This document shows positions 1 to 13,714 of a stretch of 64,000 nucleotides of DNA, piece by piece (the first letter of the stretch is position 1; each line of letters begins with the position of its first letter). The notes beneath the pieces were generated by a model, which saw nothing but the letters and a program-made list of their open reading frames with translations, was not told the origin of the DNA and searched no databases. The stretch spans positions 3,906,001 through 3,970,000 of the forward strand of contig CAWKCD010000001.1 in the NCBI GenBank assembly GCA_963848035.1, written 5' to 3'. Origin of the DNA: JAVVHH01 sp963848035. Its GTDB lineage: Bacteria > Pseudomonadota > Alphaproteobacteria > Acetobacterales > Acetobacteraceae. The position numbers were made by a program, and so were the translations under genes.

Positions 1-1851
1 GTTCGGCTGTTCGTCGAGGGCCAGCGCGTCCTCGATCGGCAGGATCATCAGTTCGCAGGCGGCGCCGGCGACGTGCTTGACGGCGGCGTCCACGAAGCGG
101 GCGGGTTCCTCGTTCGGCGGCGGGTCGCCGTGGGCCGCCCCGCTGGCGCGCATCGCGTCCCAGAGCATGAAGCGGTCGCGGAAGCGCTCGTGGCCCTCTT
201 GGATCGAAGCGTCAGTGCCGCCGGCCAGGCCGAGCTTGGTGCGCCACTCGAGATCGCGGCCGCGCCACCAGCCGGACAAGGTCGGGAGGTCGTGCGTCCC
301 GGTCATGCATGCCGCTGCGCGGTGCCAGTCGCGCGGGGCAACGTAGTCGATCGGGTTACGCTCGAACCAGAGCACACGCATGCCGAGCACGCCGGCCGCG
401 GCCATCTCCTCCTGGAAGCCCGGCGGAATGGTGCCGAGGTCCTCGCCGACGACGATGGTGCGGCTGCGGTGCGATTCGAGCGCGATCAGGCGCAGCAGGT
501 CGGTCTGCGGGAAGCCGAGATAGGCGCCGTCGCGCGAACTATGGCCATCCGGCACGACCCAGAGCCGGCGGAGGCCGAGCGCGTGGTCGATGCGCACGCC
601 GCCGGCGTTGCGCATGGCTGCGCGCAGCATCTCGAGGAAAGCGCCGAAGCCGTTGGCGCGCAGGCCGGTCGGCGAGAAAGCGGCGAGGCCCCAGTTCTGG
701 CCGGAGGTGTTGAGCAGATCGGGTGGCGCGCCGATGCTCAAGCCTTGCAGGATCTGGTCCTGCCGCGCCCAGCAATGGCTACCGCCGGAATCCGCGCCGA
801 CCGCCAGATCGGCGATCAGGCCGATCTTCATGCCGGCCTCGCGCGCGGCATGCTGGGCCGCGGCCAGGCTGCTATCGGCGCGCCATTGCATATAGGCGTG
901 GTACGCAATCTCGGTCGGGTTGGCGCGCGCGAACTCGGCGACCGATGGGCTGAGAGGGTGGCGCAACTCGTCGGGCCAAGTTTGCCAGTGCCAGCGGCCG
1001 TGGCGGCCGAACTGTTCGGCGTGCAGCGCCTCGAAGCGGGCATGGGTCTCGAGCGTGTCGCCCCGCTCGGCGCGGAACGCCGTGAGCGCTTCTCGCTCGG
1101 CCGGAGTGGCGCGATCGAAGGCGGCGCGCAGGGCGGCGAGGCGGCGGCGCGAGGCGCTGGGCCAGTCGACGAGATCGGCGGCATCGTCGTCGCCTGGCAG
1201 GTCGATCGCGGCGTGCAACACGTTAAGATTGATGCGGCTTGAGGGCGAGTAGGGGCTGAAGCGGTCTGGGTCGGCGGAGAATTGCGCGTGGACCGGGCTG
1301 ATGGCGATCCCGGCGGCGCCGTGGCGCGCGGCGGGGCCGGCGAATTCGCGCAGCGCCTCGAAATCGCCGAGGCCGCCATCGCCGTGGCGGCGCAGCGCAT
1401 AGAGTTGAACGGCGAAGGCCCAGGGTCGGGCCATTTCGGCGGCGGTGAGGCCGTGGCGGGGGGCGACGGCGATCGTGGTGCTGTGACCACCGGTCTCGAG
1501 CGTGTGGTAGCCGGGCTGTTCGATACCCGGCAACACGGCGCCGCCGGTGGCCGCTTCCAACATGCCGCTGCGACGCGAACCGTCTTCGAGCACGAGTTCG
1601 TAGGTTCCGGCTTCGACCGGGAGACGCAGTGGCTCGTGCACGACGGCGGTGACCAGGGGCGGCAGATCGCTGCGCGCCTCGGCCAGCCGCGCGCGGCTCT
1701 CGGCGACCTGCGCCGGGCTGGCGGCGGGATAGCCGAGCGCCTGCAGCACGTTCTGCAGCGACTCCTCGCTGACCTCCTGCCATTCATGCCGGTAGTTCTG
1801 CCAGCGGGGCGCGATGCCGACGGATTCCGCTAACGCGCGAATGTCGCTCAT
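1..1851 (-). CDS. malQ: 4-alpha-glucanotransferase (amylomaltase), 3' end outside window
   Basis: This GH77 disproportionating enzyme transfers alpha-1,4-glucan segments between malto-oligosaccharides in the cytoplasm. About 617 codons are visible and the C-terminus runs off the left edge. Reading the minus strand, the N-terminus is MSDIRALAESVGIAPRWQNY. Later segments include VGEDLGTIP, which carries the general acid Glu, and GTHDLPT, which carries the third catalytic Asp; both are typical of MalQ. The ATG at 1851 overlaps the treZ stop as ATGA, so translation is probably coupled. It is the last visible gene of the glgE-treS-glgB-treZ operon and would recycle short maltodextrins. Codon usage matches its neighbours and I see no damage. 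Confidence 0.93.
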   Translation of the reverse strand, partial: MSDIRALAESVGIAPRWQNYRHEWQEVSEESLQNVLQALGYPAASPAQVAESRARLAEARSDLPPLVTAVVHEPLRLPVEAGTYELVLEDGSRRSGMLEAATGGAVLPGIEQPGYHTLETGGHSTTIAVAPRHGLTAAEMARPWAFAVQLYALRRHGDGGLGDFEALREFAGPAARHGAAGIAISPVHAQFSADPDRFSPYSPSSRINLNVLHAAIDLPGDDDAADLVDWPSASRRRLAALRAAFDRATPAEREALTAFRAERGDTLETHARFEALHAEQFGRHGRWHWQTWPDELRHPLSPSVAEFARANPTEIAYHAYMQWRADSSLAAAQHAAREAGMKIGLIADLAVGADSGGSHCWARQDQILQGLSIGAPPDLLNTSGQNWGLAAFSPTGLRANGFGAFLEMLRAAMRNAGGVRIDHALGLRRLWVVPDGHSSRDGAYLGFPQTDLLRLIALESHRSRTIVVGEDLGTIPPGFQEEMAAAGVLGMRVLWFERNPIDYVAPRDWHRAAACMTGTHDLPTLSGWWRGRDLEWRTKLGLAGGTDASIQEGHERFRDRFMLWDAMRASGAAHGDPPPNEEPARFVDAAVKHVAGAACELMILPIEDALALDEQPN

Positions 1852-3602
1852 GCCGCCAACCGTGCCACGAAGCCGGCCACGCCGAGCTTGCCGTCGTGCC
1901 AGTCGCCCTCGACGAACAGCGTCTCACCCTCCGGCAGGCTCGGTTGCACCGCCGAGGCCCCGAGATTGATGGCAACCGTCAGTTTCTTGCCGTTGCCGAG
2001 CCGCCAGGAAGCCTGCACCGCGCCGGGCGCGAGCGCTTCGGCGCCATCGCTGCGACAGCCCTGGATGCCGTCGGCGATCCGTTCGCGGCGAAGAGAGAGT
2101 ACGCCGCGAAGCCAGTCGAAATGCGAGGCGCTGGTGGGCTCGGGCGCGGAGGCAGCGTAGGTGCTCGGTGCGTTGGGATCGGGGATGAGTGCGCGCTTGG
2201 CCTCGTCCTTAAAGCCGGAAAAATGGCCGAATTCGCTGCGCCGCCCCTCGCGGACGAGATCGGCGAGTTCGTCGTGATGGTCGGTGAAGAACAGGAACGG
2301 GCTTTTGCTGGCCCACTCCTCGCCCATGAACAGCATCGGGACGAACGGGGTGAGCAGCAGCAGCGCGGTGGCCGCCCGGAGCGCCTGCGGGTCGATCAGC
2401 GCGGCCAGCCGGTCGCCCATGGCGCGGTTGCCAATCTGGTCATGGTTCTGCAGGCAGATCACGAACGAGGTGGTGGGCAGATGACCGCTCGGTTCGCCAC
2501 GAGGCCGGTCCCAGCCCGGCGGCATCTCGCCTTGATACGTGAAGCCCTCGGCGAGCATGCGGCGGAGCTGTTCCGTAGGGTCCTGGAAGGCATCGTAGTA
2601 GCCCTCCTCCTCGCCGGTGAGCAGGACGTGCATGCAGTGATGGAAATCGTCCGCCCATTGCGCGTCGAACACGGGCGGGCCGCCGAGCAGCCGGCTGCGA
2701 TTGTTCTCGTGCTCCATCACCAGCACGATGTGGCGGCCCGCGTCGATGCTGCCGCGGGCGATGCGGGTCAGGTCGACGAGGAAATCCTCCTCGGAGATCG
2801 CGTGGACGGCGTCGAAGCGGAGCCCGTCGAAGCGGTACTCTTGCAACCAGAATACGGTGTTCTGGATGAAATAATCGCGGACTTCGGGCCGACGGAAATC
2901 GATCGAGGCGCCCCACGGCGTCTGCAGGTCGTCGCGGAAGAACTTGCGCGCGAATGCGTGGATGTAGGCGCCGTCGGGACCGAAATGATTGTAGACGACG
3001 TCGAGGAACACGGCGATGCCCAGGCCGTGCGCCGCGTCGATCAGCGCCTTCAGCTCGTCCGGCGTGCCATAGGACCGATCGGGCGCGTAGGGCAGGACGC
3101 CGTCGTAGCCCCAATTGTGACGGCCGGGAAAGTCCGCGATCGGCATCAGTTCCATCGCGGTGATGCCGAGCCGTTGCAGTTCGGGAAGACGATCCTGAAT
3201 GCCGCGAAAGCCGCCCATCAGGCCGGGGTGGAGTTCGTAGACGACGATTTCGTGCAGGGGGCGGCCGCGCCAGTCGCCGTTCTGCCATTCGTAGTCGGTG
3301 GGATCGACCACGACGGAGGGGTCGTGCACGTCCTTGTCTTGCATGCGGGAGGCGGGATCGGCGAAATGCATCCCGTCCGGCATGGCGAACTGGTAGCGGG
3401 TCCCGGCCGGCGCCGGCGCGGTGAGCGCATACCAGCCGCCGCCCTCGGCGGCCATGCCCCGGCGCGCGCCATCGATGACGAGATCGAGCCTATCGGCGGA
3501 CGGCGCCCAGATGCGGAAACGCGTCGTGCCGTCCGGCTGCAGCGAGGCGCCGAACGGAAGATCGTGCTTGAATTTCATGTCACACTCATACTGGCCCCGC
3601 AC
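1848..3602 (-). CDS. treZ: malto-oligosyltrehalose trehalohydrolase
   Basis: This GH13 enzyme hydrolyses maltooligosyl-trehalose to release trehalose, the second step of the TreY-TreZ route. The 584-residue product has an N-terminal CBM48-like domain (about 10-100) followed by a TIM barrel. The nucleophile lies in DGLRFDAVHAI, the acid/base Glu in LVMEHENN, and the third Asp in LQNHDQIGN. I chose the GTG start at 3602 because AGGAG lies 6 nt upstream of it; an ATG at 3578 would give the more usual MKFKHDLPFG N-terminus but has a weaker ribosome site. The gap from glgB is 43 nt and the malQ overlap is ATGA. No treY is visible, although it is normally needed and may lie beyond malQ. GlgX is a less likely alternative. 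Confidence 0.9.
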   Translation of the reverse strand: MRGQYECDMKFKHDLPFGASLQPDGTTRFRIWAPSADRLDLVIDGARRGMAAEGGGWYALTAPAPAGTRYQFAMPDGMHFADPASRMQDKDVHDPSVVVDPTDYEWQNGDWRGRPLHEIVVYELHPGLMGGFRGIQDRLPELQRLGITAMELMPIADFPGRHNWGYDGVLPYAPDRSYGTPDELKALIDAAHGLGIAVFLDVVYNHFGPDGAYIHAFARKFFRDDLQTPWGASIDFRRPEVRDYFIQNTVFWLQEYRFDGLRFDAVHAISEEDFLVDLTRIARGSIDAGRHIVLVMEHENNRSRLLGGPPVFDAQWADDFHHCMHVLLTGEEEGYYDAFQDPTEQLRRMLAEGFTYQGEMPPGWDRPRGEPSGHLPTTSFVICLQNHDQIGNRAMGDRLAALIDPQALRAATALLLLTPFVPMLFMGEEWASKSPFLFFTDHHDELADLVREGRRSEFGHFSGFKDEAKRALIPDPNAPSTYAASAPEPTSASHFDWLRGVLSLRRERIADGIQGCRSDGAEALAPGAVQASWRLGNGKKLTVAINLGASAVQPSLPEGETLFVEGDWHDGKLGVAGFVARLAA

Positions 3603-3645
3603 GTCGCTCTCCTGGTGGGGAGGCGGCGGCGCGGGCGAGTTTCAC

Positions 3646-5795
3646 TCATCGCGGCGTCAGCACCACAGTCGCAAGCGGCGGCAGAACGAGCAAGACCGAC
3701 GCGGGCATTCCCTGCCACGGATAGTCTTCGGCGTGCACCGCCCCCGAATTGCCGACGTTGGACCCGCCATAGACGGCGGCGTCCGTGTTCAACCGCTCGG
3801 TCCACGGACCCAGATGCGGCACCCCGAGACGGTAGCCGTGACGCGGCACCGGCGTGAAGTTGCAGACCACGAGGGCGGCCGGCGCACCTGCCACGGATTG
3901 GCGTAGGTAGCCGTAGACCGAGTGCTCCGCGTCGTCCATCACCAGCCAGCGGAAGCCCGCCGGCTCGCAATCACCGTCATGCAGGGCCGGCACGCCGCGG
4001 TAGAGCCCGTTCAGGTCGCGGATCAGCGCCTGCACGCCGCGGTGTTTTCGGTCGTCCAGCAGCCACCAATCCAGACCGATGTCGTGGTTCCACTCGCGCT
4101 CTTGGGCGAACTCGCCGCCCATGAACAGCAGTTTCTTACCGGGGAAGGTCCACATGAAGCCGAAATAGGCGCGCAGGTTGGCGAAGCGTTGCCACTCGTC
4201 GCCGGGCATTTTGCCGATCAGCGAACCCTTGCCGTAGACGACCTCGTCATGGCTCAGCGGCAGCATGAACTTCTCGCTGTAGGCGTAGACCATGCCGAAG
4301 GTGATCTCGCCGTGATGCCAGCGACGGTGGATCGGCTGCTCCTCCATGTAGTGGAGCGTGTCGTGCATCCAGCCCATGTTCCACTTGTAGTGGAATCCGA
4401 GGCCGCCCTCGTTGGCTGGGCGGGTGACGCCAGGCCATGCGGTGCTCTCCTCGGCGATCAGCACCGCGCCTGGGCAGCGCTGCTCGATGACACGGCTGAG
4501 TTCTTGCAGGAACGAGACGGATTCGAGGTTTTCGCGGCCGCCGTATTTGTTCGGGATCCACTCGCCCGCCTTGCGGCTGTAATCGCGGTAGAGCATCGAG
4601 GCGACCGCATCCACCCGGATCCCGTCGGCGTGGTAGTGCTCGAGCCAGAACAGGGCCGAGCCAATCAAGAAGTTGCGGACCTCGTTGCGACCGAGGTTGA
4701 AGATGTTGGTGTTCCAGTCGGTGTGGAACCCCTCGCGCGGATCGGCATGCTCGTAGAGCGCGGTGCCGTCGAAATGCGCGAGGCCATGCGCGTCGGTCGG
4801 AAAATGCGCGGGCACCCAGTCGAGGATGACGCCGACGCCCATCGCGTGGCAGCGATCGACGAAGCGGGCGAAACCTTCCGGCGGGCCTAGGCGTGCGGAG
4901 GTCGCGTATTGGCCGAGCGGCTGGTAGCCCCAGGAGCCGCCGAACGGATGCTCCATGATCGGCATCAGCTCGATATGCGTGAAGCCCAACCCGGCGCAGT
5001 AGGGCGCGAGCCGGTCGGCCAGACGCTCCCAACCAATATCGCCCAACTCCGCCTGCGGCAGCCACGACGCGGCATGTACTTCGTAGACGCTGATCGGCGC
5101 GCGCGGCGTGCTCGAGGCGCCGCGCTTGGCCATCCACGAGGCGTCAGCCCAGGCATGGTCGAGCGGGCCGGCAACGATCGATCCGGTGGCGGGAGCGAGT
5201 TCGGCCTGCCAGGCGACGGGGTCGGCCTTTTGCGGCAGACGCTCGCCGTGCGAGCCGCGGATGTTGTATTTGTAGATGGCGCCCGGCTCGACGCCGGGGA
5301 TGAACAGATCCCAGACGCCACCGGTGAGATGCTTGCGCATCGGGTGGCGCGCCGGGTTCCAGTAATTGAAGTCGCCAACGACAGAAACGCACGAGGCGTT
5401 CGGCGCCCATACGGCGAAACGGGTGCCTGCGACGCCGTCATATTCGGCGAGATGGCTGCCGAGGACGCGGCCGATGTCGAGATGCGTGCCGTTGGCCAAA
5501 AGATAGAGATCCAGTTCGCCGAGCGTTGGCCCGAAGCGATACGGGTCCTCGGCTTCGTAGGTCGTGCCGTGGCTGCTGACGCGGAGCCGATAAGCGCCGC
5601 CGCCCTTGGTCTGGCCTACGAAGAAGCCGGCCGGATGCACCGGCTGGAGCTTGCCTTCCGACACGCCGGTGCGGTCGATCACCTCGACCGCGTCGGCGCC
5701 GGGAAGGTACACCCGGACCTCGTCGCCGTGGCGCCCGAGGATCGCGAACGGGTCACCATGCCGCCCCTCGACGATGGCGGAAATTTCGCCCGGGT

Positions 5796-5799
<4 letters not shown>
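3646..5799 (-). CDS. glgB: 1,4-alpha-glucan branching enzyme
   Basis: GlgB introduces alpha-1,6 branches into linear alpha-1,4-glucan. The 717-residue product has the usual length and architecture: two N-terminal beta-sandwich (CBM48-type) modules over about residues 1-210, a GH13 barrel, and a C-terminal beta domain. Family motifs are clear: DGIRVDAVASMLYRDYSR contains the nucleophile, IAEESTAWPGVT the acid/base Glu, and SHDEVVYGKGSLIGKMPGD the third Asp with the GlgB signature. The ATG at 5799 overlaps the treS-mak stop as ATGA; a longer reading frame upstream is only read-through in another frame of treS-mak. In this operon it would branch the linear chains that GlgE makes. Confidence 0.96.
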
Positions 5800-9148
<3,349 letters not shown>

Positions 9149-9152
<4 letters not shown>

Positions 9153-12100
9153 GCGGTCGGGCTCAGTCGCCAAATTGCGTAGGGTCTAACAGGAGAAAGC
9201 GTGACGCCCCGCTGGCGTTCCCACCAGAGTTCCTCGTCGCCGCTCAAAAGGTCGGTCGCAGTCACGGCGGCCGGCTCCGGCGAGTAGCGCCAGAACGGCA
9301 CCGACATCGGCGCCGACTGCGTGTTGAACGCATCGAGGCTGATCGCGACCAGCACGACGTTGCTGCGGTCTGGCGTGGCTTTCTCGAACAGCAGGATCTG
9401 ATCGTTCGGGCAGTCGAGGAACGTGATCCCGAGATGCGTCTGCAGCGCGGGGTTCATCTTGCGCAGGGTGTTGAGCTGCGTGATCTCGGCCACGATATTG
9501 CCGGGTCTATCCCAGTCCCAGGCGCGGATCTCGTATTTCTCGCTGTCGAGGTATTCTTCCTTGCCGGGCGCGAGCGGGGTGCCCTCGCACAACTCGAAGC
9601 CGTTGTAGACGCCCCATAGGCCCGACAAAGTCGCCGCCAACGCGGCCCGGATTAGGAAGCCCGGCCGGCCCGACGTTTGCAGGAACAGCGGATTGATGTC
9701 GGGCGTGTTGACGAAGAAATGCGGCCGGAAGAAATCGGCCGGCGGTCCCTGCGTCAACTCGGTCAGGTATTGCTGGAATTCCCACTTCGCGCTGCGCCAG
9801 GTGAAGTAGGTGTAGGATTGAGAGAACCCCACCTTGGCCAAGCGATACATGACCTTGGGCCGGGTGAACGCCTCCGCCAGGAACACGCAATCGGGATAGC
9901 GGGCCTGCACCTCGGCGATCATCCACTCCCAGAACGGGAACGCCTTCGTGTGGGGGTTATCAACCCGGAACAGCCTGACGCCGTTCCGAGCCCAAAACAT
10001 CACCACTTCGCAGAGCGAGGTCCACAGGCCTGGCACGGCGCCCGGCGCGTAGAAATCGACGTTGACGATGTCCTCGTATTTCTTAGGCGGGTTTTCGGCG
10101 TAGCGGATCGTCCCATCCGGGCGCCAGGTGAACCAATCCGGATGCTGCTTCAACCAGGGATGATCCGGCGAGCACTGGATCGCGAAATCCAGCGCCAACT
10201 CGATCCCATGATTGGCCGCCTCCATCCGCAGATGCTCGAAATCCTCGAGCGTCCCCAATTCCGGGTGCACGGCATCGTGGCCGCCCTCGGCCGAGCCGAT
10301 CGCGTAGGGGCTGCCGGGATCGTCCGGCGTCGGCGTCAGCGTGTTGTTGCGACCCTTGCGGTTTTTCGTGCCGATGGGATGGATCGGCGGGAAATACAGC
10401 ACGTCGAAGCCCATCGCGCGCATCCGCGGCAGATGCCGCACGACATCGCGGAACGTGCCGTGCCGGTTCGGATCGTCGCTCATCGAGCGCGGAAACACCT
10501 CGTACCAGCTCGCGAACCCGGCCGCGGTCCGCTCGGCTTGCAGCTTGATCGGCGCTGACAGCTCGACCCGGTGCGGCCGATCATCGGCTTCGGCCATCAA
10601 CTGCGCCGCCTCCGGCGAGAGCAGCGCCTCGCGCGCGGCCTCATCGGTGTTCCGGCCCTTCAGCAATGCCTCGAGCGCGGCGGCGAGCGGCTTCTTCGAG
10701 CGTGCGGCGGCCTTGGCAACGAGATCGCGGCCTTCGCGGATCTCGAGCGACGTGTCGACCCCCGCTTTATGCTTGGCTGTCAGTTCGTAGACGTAATAAG
10801 CCCACACATCCTTCCACGCCTCGATGGTGTAATGCGTGATCCCGAGCCTTTCGAGCGGGATGTCCGCGGCCCAGCGATCGTTGACAAGCGGGCGCATCGG
10901 CACTTCCACCCAGTCGGTCATCCCCGGACCGCGATAGCGCACGACCGCGGCAAAGCGCTCATGTCCGTCGCCGATGAGGTCGCACTCGATCGCGACGAGC
11001 GTGCCGACGGTGCGCCGGGCCGGGAACCGGCCACCATCGACGCAAGGGGTCGGGTTCTCGATCGCCAACCGCGGCTCACGCGCGGCTTCGACCGCGCGCT
11101 CCTTCATCACCGGGCTCTCGAGCGGGGTCGGCAAGGCTTGCGCCGCGAACACGAGGCATTCGCCGGGCGCGAGAGTCAGGGTTGTCCCTGGCACCAGCAA
11201 GGCGCCATTCTCATCCTTGAACCGGCCGAAGCTGCCGCCGAGCCGCGTGAGCAGGTTGGCCGCTGCGACCGAAAACTGCTGTTCGCCCATGTTCAGCACA
11301 GCGATACCTGCCAGGTGCGACCGGCGAGAGTCCGGCTGGTCCGTCATCTCGACAGCGATGACCGACCCGCCGGGCGCCGAGATCAACCTGGTATACGGGC
11401 AGCCCGGCGCGCCGCCGTCGCGCAACTTGCCATGCTCGCCCGCGGCAACGTCGTTCGTCATCCAGCCATCGCCCAGCAGCACCGCCAGCCGCTGCCGGCT
11501 CACCGAAGCCGTCTCGCCCGCATCGACGATGACCCCGCCGATCCGACGCAGCGCCTCGAGTTCGCGCCAGAGCCAGTCGCCGCGACCGTCCCACCAAGGC
11601 AGCGAGGACGCGACGAAGTCGAGCACCCCCGGCGGAATGCTCGCCAATGCGTCCCAGCTCAGGCCGGGCGTCCACCCAAACAATAGGGCATCTGGCGCCG
11701 CCTTACGGAGTTCACCGAGGAACAGCGCTATCGTGCTGGGCGGCAGCGCGTCGAGGCCCAACAGTCGAACGCCGGCCACGCCCTCCCGGCCCATGCGTCC
11801 GATCGCCTGGCCCCAGAACTGCGCCAGCTGCGCCACCGACTCCGGCCCAGTGACGCTCGCCACAAGCTGCGTCGCGAGCTCGGTGTCGTGCCGCGGATCG
11901 AGCGTCGGCAAGGGCAGGGCGGTGAACAGCGAGCTCGGGGCGTCGCCCTCGACCCGATCGATCATGAGGTCGACCAGCGTCGACAGGCCGGCCTCCGCCG
12001 CCGCCGCTGCGAAGCCGGGCGGAACGGCGCCATGGCAAAGGACGGTGTCGAATCCCTGGATTGCCGCCTGCTGCAGCACGCCGGGATCGTGATCTTGAGC

Positions 12101-12166
12101 GGTCAAGCGCAGGATGCGCATCGCCCGATGGCCGACACGGCCTGCCTCAGCGGCTTGCGTGCTCAA
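9149..12166 (-). CDS. glgE: alpha-1,4-glucan:maltose-1-phosphate maltosyltransferase with extra N-terminal domain
   Basis: GlgE (GH13_3) extends alpha-1,4-glucan with maltosyl units from maltose-1-phosphate. The core starts near residue 375 (RLAIENPTPCVDGGRFPARR) and carries VRLFRVDNPHTKAFPFWEWM (nucleophile Asp), VFLAEAFTRPKVM (acid/base Glu) and FFVNTPDINP (third Asp). Classical GlgE is about 660-700 residues; this product is 1005 because of a ~370-residue N-terminal extension resembling a degenerate GH13 barrel (for example FGWTPGLSWDALA). The outermost start is TTG 12166 with GGGGGA upstream; ATG 12121 (MRILRLTAQ) is an alternative. It heads the glucan operon, 80 bp downstream of phyR, and overlaps treS-mak by ATGA. 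Confidence 0.92.
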
Positions 12167-12185
12167 TCAGATAGTCCCCCGTCAA

Positions 12186-12195
12186 TTAACGTTAA
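12186..12195. promoter_or_regulatory. TTAACGTTAA palindrome in the phyR-glgE gap
   Basis: A perfect 10-bp palindrome lies about 20 bp upstream of the glgE start, in the 80-bp gap between phyR and glgE. This gap must hold any promoter specific to the glucan operon. I see no convincing EcfG-type GGAAC/GTT pair in it. The palindrome could be an operator or merely an AT-rich accident. Confidence 0.2.
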
Positions 12196-12246
12196 GAATG
12201 CGGCGGGACGGTATGAGTTGCCAGGCAGACGCACTGCCCGGCGATC

Positions 12247-12993
12247 TCAGTCCAGCTGCACGCCGCCGGTGACGGCTTGATAGGTTGCGATGGCCAGCGT
12301 CATCGGCTCGAACGGCTTGGTGATCACGAACGCGGGCTCGAGCGCATCGCCGGTCAGGAGCCGCTCCGGATAAGCGGTCACGAAGATCACCGGCGCATAA
12401 TGGTTGCGCATGATCCGGCTGACCGCCGATGTGCCGTCGCCGCCGATGCCAAGGTTGATGTCGGCAAGAATCAGCCCGGGCCGCGTCCGCTCGGCCATTT
12501 CGACCGCCTCGGCCTCCGTGCTCGCCACGCCGACGACGTTGTGGCCGCAGCTCTGCACCAGTTCTTCGATGTCCATCGCGATCACCGGCTCGTCCTCGAT
12601 GATCAGGACGTCCGTCGCCGCTCCGGCACGCAGATGGTCGCGGGCTTCCGTCAGCGCGGATTGCGCCTCGGACAACGGCACGCCGACGACGGGCGCAGCC
12701 ATGTCGATCGGTAGTTCCTCGAGCGAGGTCAGCAACAGGAGCTGGCGCTGCTTGGAGGACAATCCGCCGATGACGAACGGGCTCCCGCCGGTGGCGATCC
12801 TGTCGAAGCGCTTGGTGACCGAGCGATAGAGCGACTGCTGGGCGTCGTTCAGCGCTTCGCTATCGGACTGCATCTCCTGCAGGCTCTCGGCGACCAAGGC
12901 GTCACCTCTGGGCTGGCTTCCCGTCAGCGCACGCGCATACCGCCTTGCGTAGGGCAGCGCGCGGATCAGGTCCTCGCGGCGGAAGCTGGTCAT
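12247..12993 (-). CDS. phyR: PhyR-type response regulator (sigma-like output domain + receiver)
   Basis: PhyR is the anti-anti-sigma regulator of the alphaproteobacterial general stress response; once phosphorylated it binds NepR and frees EcfG. The 248-residue product has an N-terminal sigma-factor-like domain (about 1-122) and a C-terminal receiver (about 127-245). The receiver has acidic-pocket residues in IIEDEPV, the phospho-acceptor Asp178 in ILADINLG, Thr206 and Lys226 (ITKPFEP). AAGGA in AGAAGGACC precedes the ATG at 12993. The first sigma gene diverges only about 20-30 bp away, so any phyR promoter must overlap that gene's 5' end. The glgE operon follows in the same direction after 80 bp. 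Confidence 0.95.
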   Translation of the reverse strand: MTSFRREDLIRALPYARRYARALTGSQPRGDALVAESLQEMQSDSEALNDAQQSLYRSVTKRFDRIATGGSPFVIGGLSSKQRQLLLLTSLEELPIDMAAPVVGVPLSEAQSALTEARDHLRAGAATDVLIIEDEPVIAMDIEELVQSCGHNVVGVASTEAEAVEMAERTRPGLILADINLGIGGDGTSAVSRIMRNHYAPVIFVTAYPERLLTGDALEPAFVITKPFEPMTLAIATYQAVTGGVQLD

Positions 12994-13013
12994 GACAGGT
13001 CCTTCTGATACAG

Positions 13014-13583
13014 ATGGTGGTGATGAACGATGCAGTGTCCGGAACCGCCCGGACGGAATCCGCCGATCGATCCCTGCGCGCAGAGATCGCCGCTTTGCTC
13101 CCCGACTTGCGAGGCTTCGCGCGGTTTCTGGTGCGCGACCGGACGGCCGCTGATGATCTGGTCCAAGACGCCCTCGTTCGCGCTCTCGCGGCGATAGACC
13201 AATTTCAGACCGGCTCCAACCTCAAGGCGTGGCTGTTCACGATCGTCAGGAACACTTTTTACGAAGGCACCCGCAAACGACGGCGCGAGACGCGTCTCAT
13301 GGAGGAGCACGGGCCCCAGGACGAGGCGACCCGGCCGGCGGTCGAGTCGCGCCAGGCGGTGCAGGATCTGCAAAGCTTGTTGTGGACTTTGCCGCCGCTG
13401 TTGCGTGAGGCTCTGATCCTCGTGGGCGCCCAGGAGATGACCTACGACGAGGCCGCGATCGTCTGCGAAGTGCCGGTCGGCACGGTCAAGGCGCGCGTGT
13501 CGCGAGGCCGGGCTGCGCTGGCGGTGGCGATCCGTCGCGCTGAAGGTCGAACTGACGATATTCATGATCCCGGCGATACCTAA
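13014..13583 (+). CDS. EcfG-like extracytoplasmic-function sigma factor (copy 1)
   Basis: This is an ECF sigma factor of at most 189 residues that resembles the EcfG (ECF15) group. Region 2 is seen in DRTAADDLVQDALVRAL and SNLKAWLFTIVRNTFYE; region 4 is seen in EMTYDEAAIVCEVPVGTVKA with the helix-turn-helix. Such factors direct RNA polymerase to general stress promoters and are held by NepR. The first ATG is at 13014 and a second at 13023 (MNDAVSG); neither has a strong ribosome site. It diverges from phyR. A second, similar factor follows 130 bp downstream. I infer a general-stress role from the setting; which copy is the main EcfG cannot be told from sequence. Confidence 0.88.
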   Translation: MVVMNDAVSGTARTESADRSLRAEIAALLPDLRGFARFLVRDRTAADDLVQDALVRALAAIDQFQTGSNLKAWLFTIVRNTFYEGTRKRRRETRLMEEHGPQDEATRPAVESRQAVQDLQSLLWTLPPLLREALILVGAQEMTYDEAAIVCEVPVGTVKARVSRGRAALAVAIRRAEGRTDDIHDPGDT

Positions 13584-13714
13584 TGGGGCAACGAATAGGA
13601 GCAATCACATAATACAGCCTGGGGACGGGCCTGACGATTTCGTGATCTGAACGATGCAACGATGCTTGGGCCCCGATCATTGGCTCAGCATCGACGTTGG
13701 TTTCAGGAGCTTCG

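Noticed and set aside
73..1242. Long plus-strand open frame opposite malQ
   Set aside because: It is antisense to a well-supported malQ and has no family resemblance, as expected in GC-rich DNA.
1896..3857. 653-codon plus-strand open frame opposite treZ
   Set aside because: It mirrors a conserved minus-strand enzyme and its translation is low-complexity Arg/Ala/Gly without motifs.
13584..13714. EcfG-type promoter upstream of the second sigma gene
   Set aside because: I looked for GGAAC with a GTT element about 17 bp on and found none in this gap.
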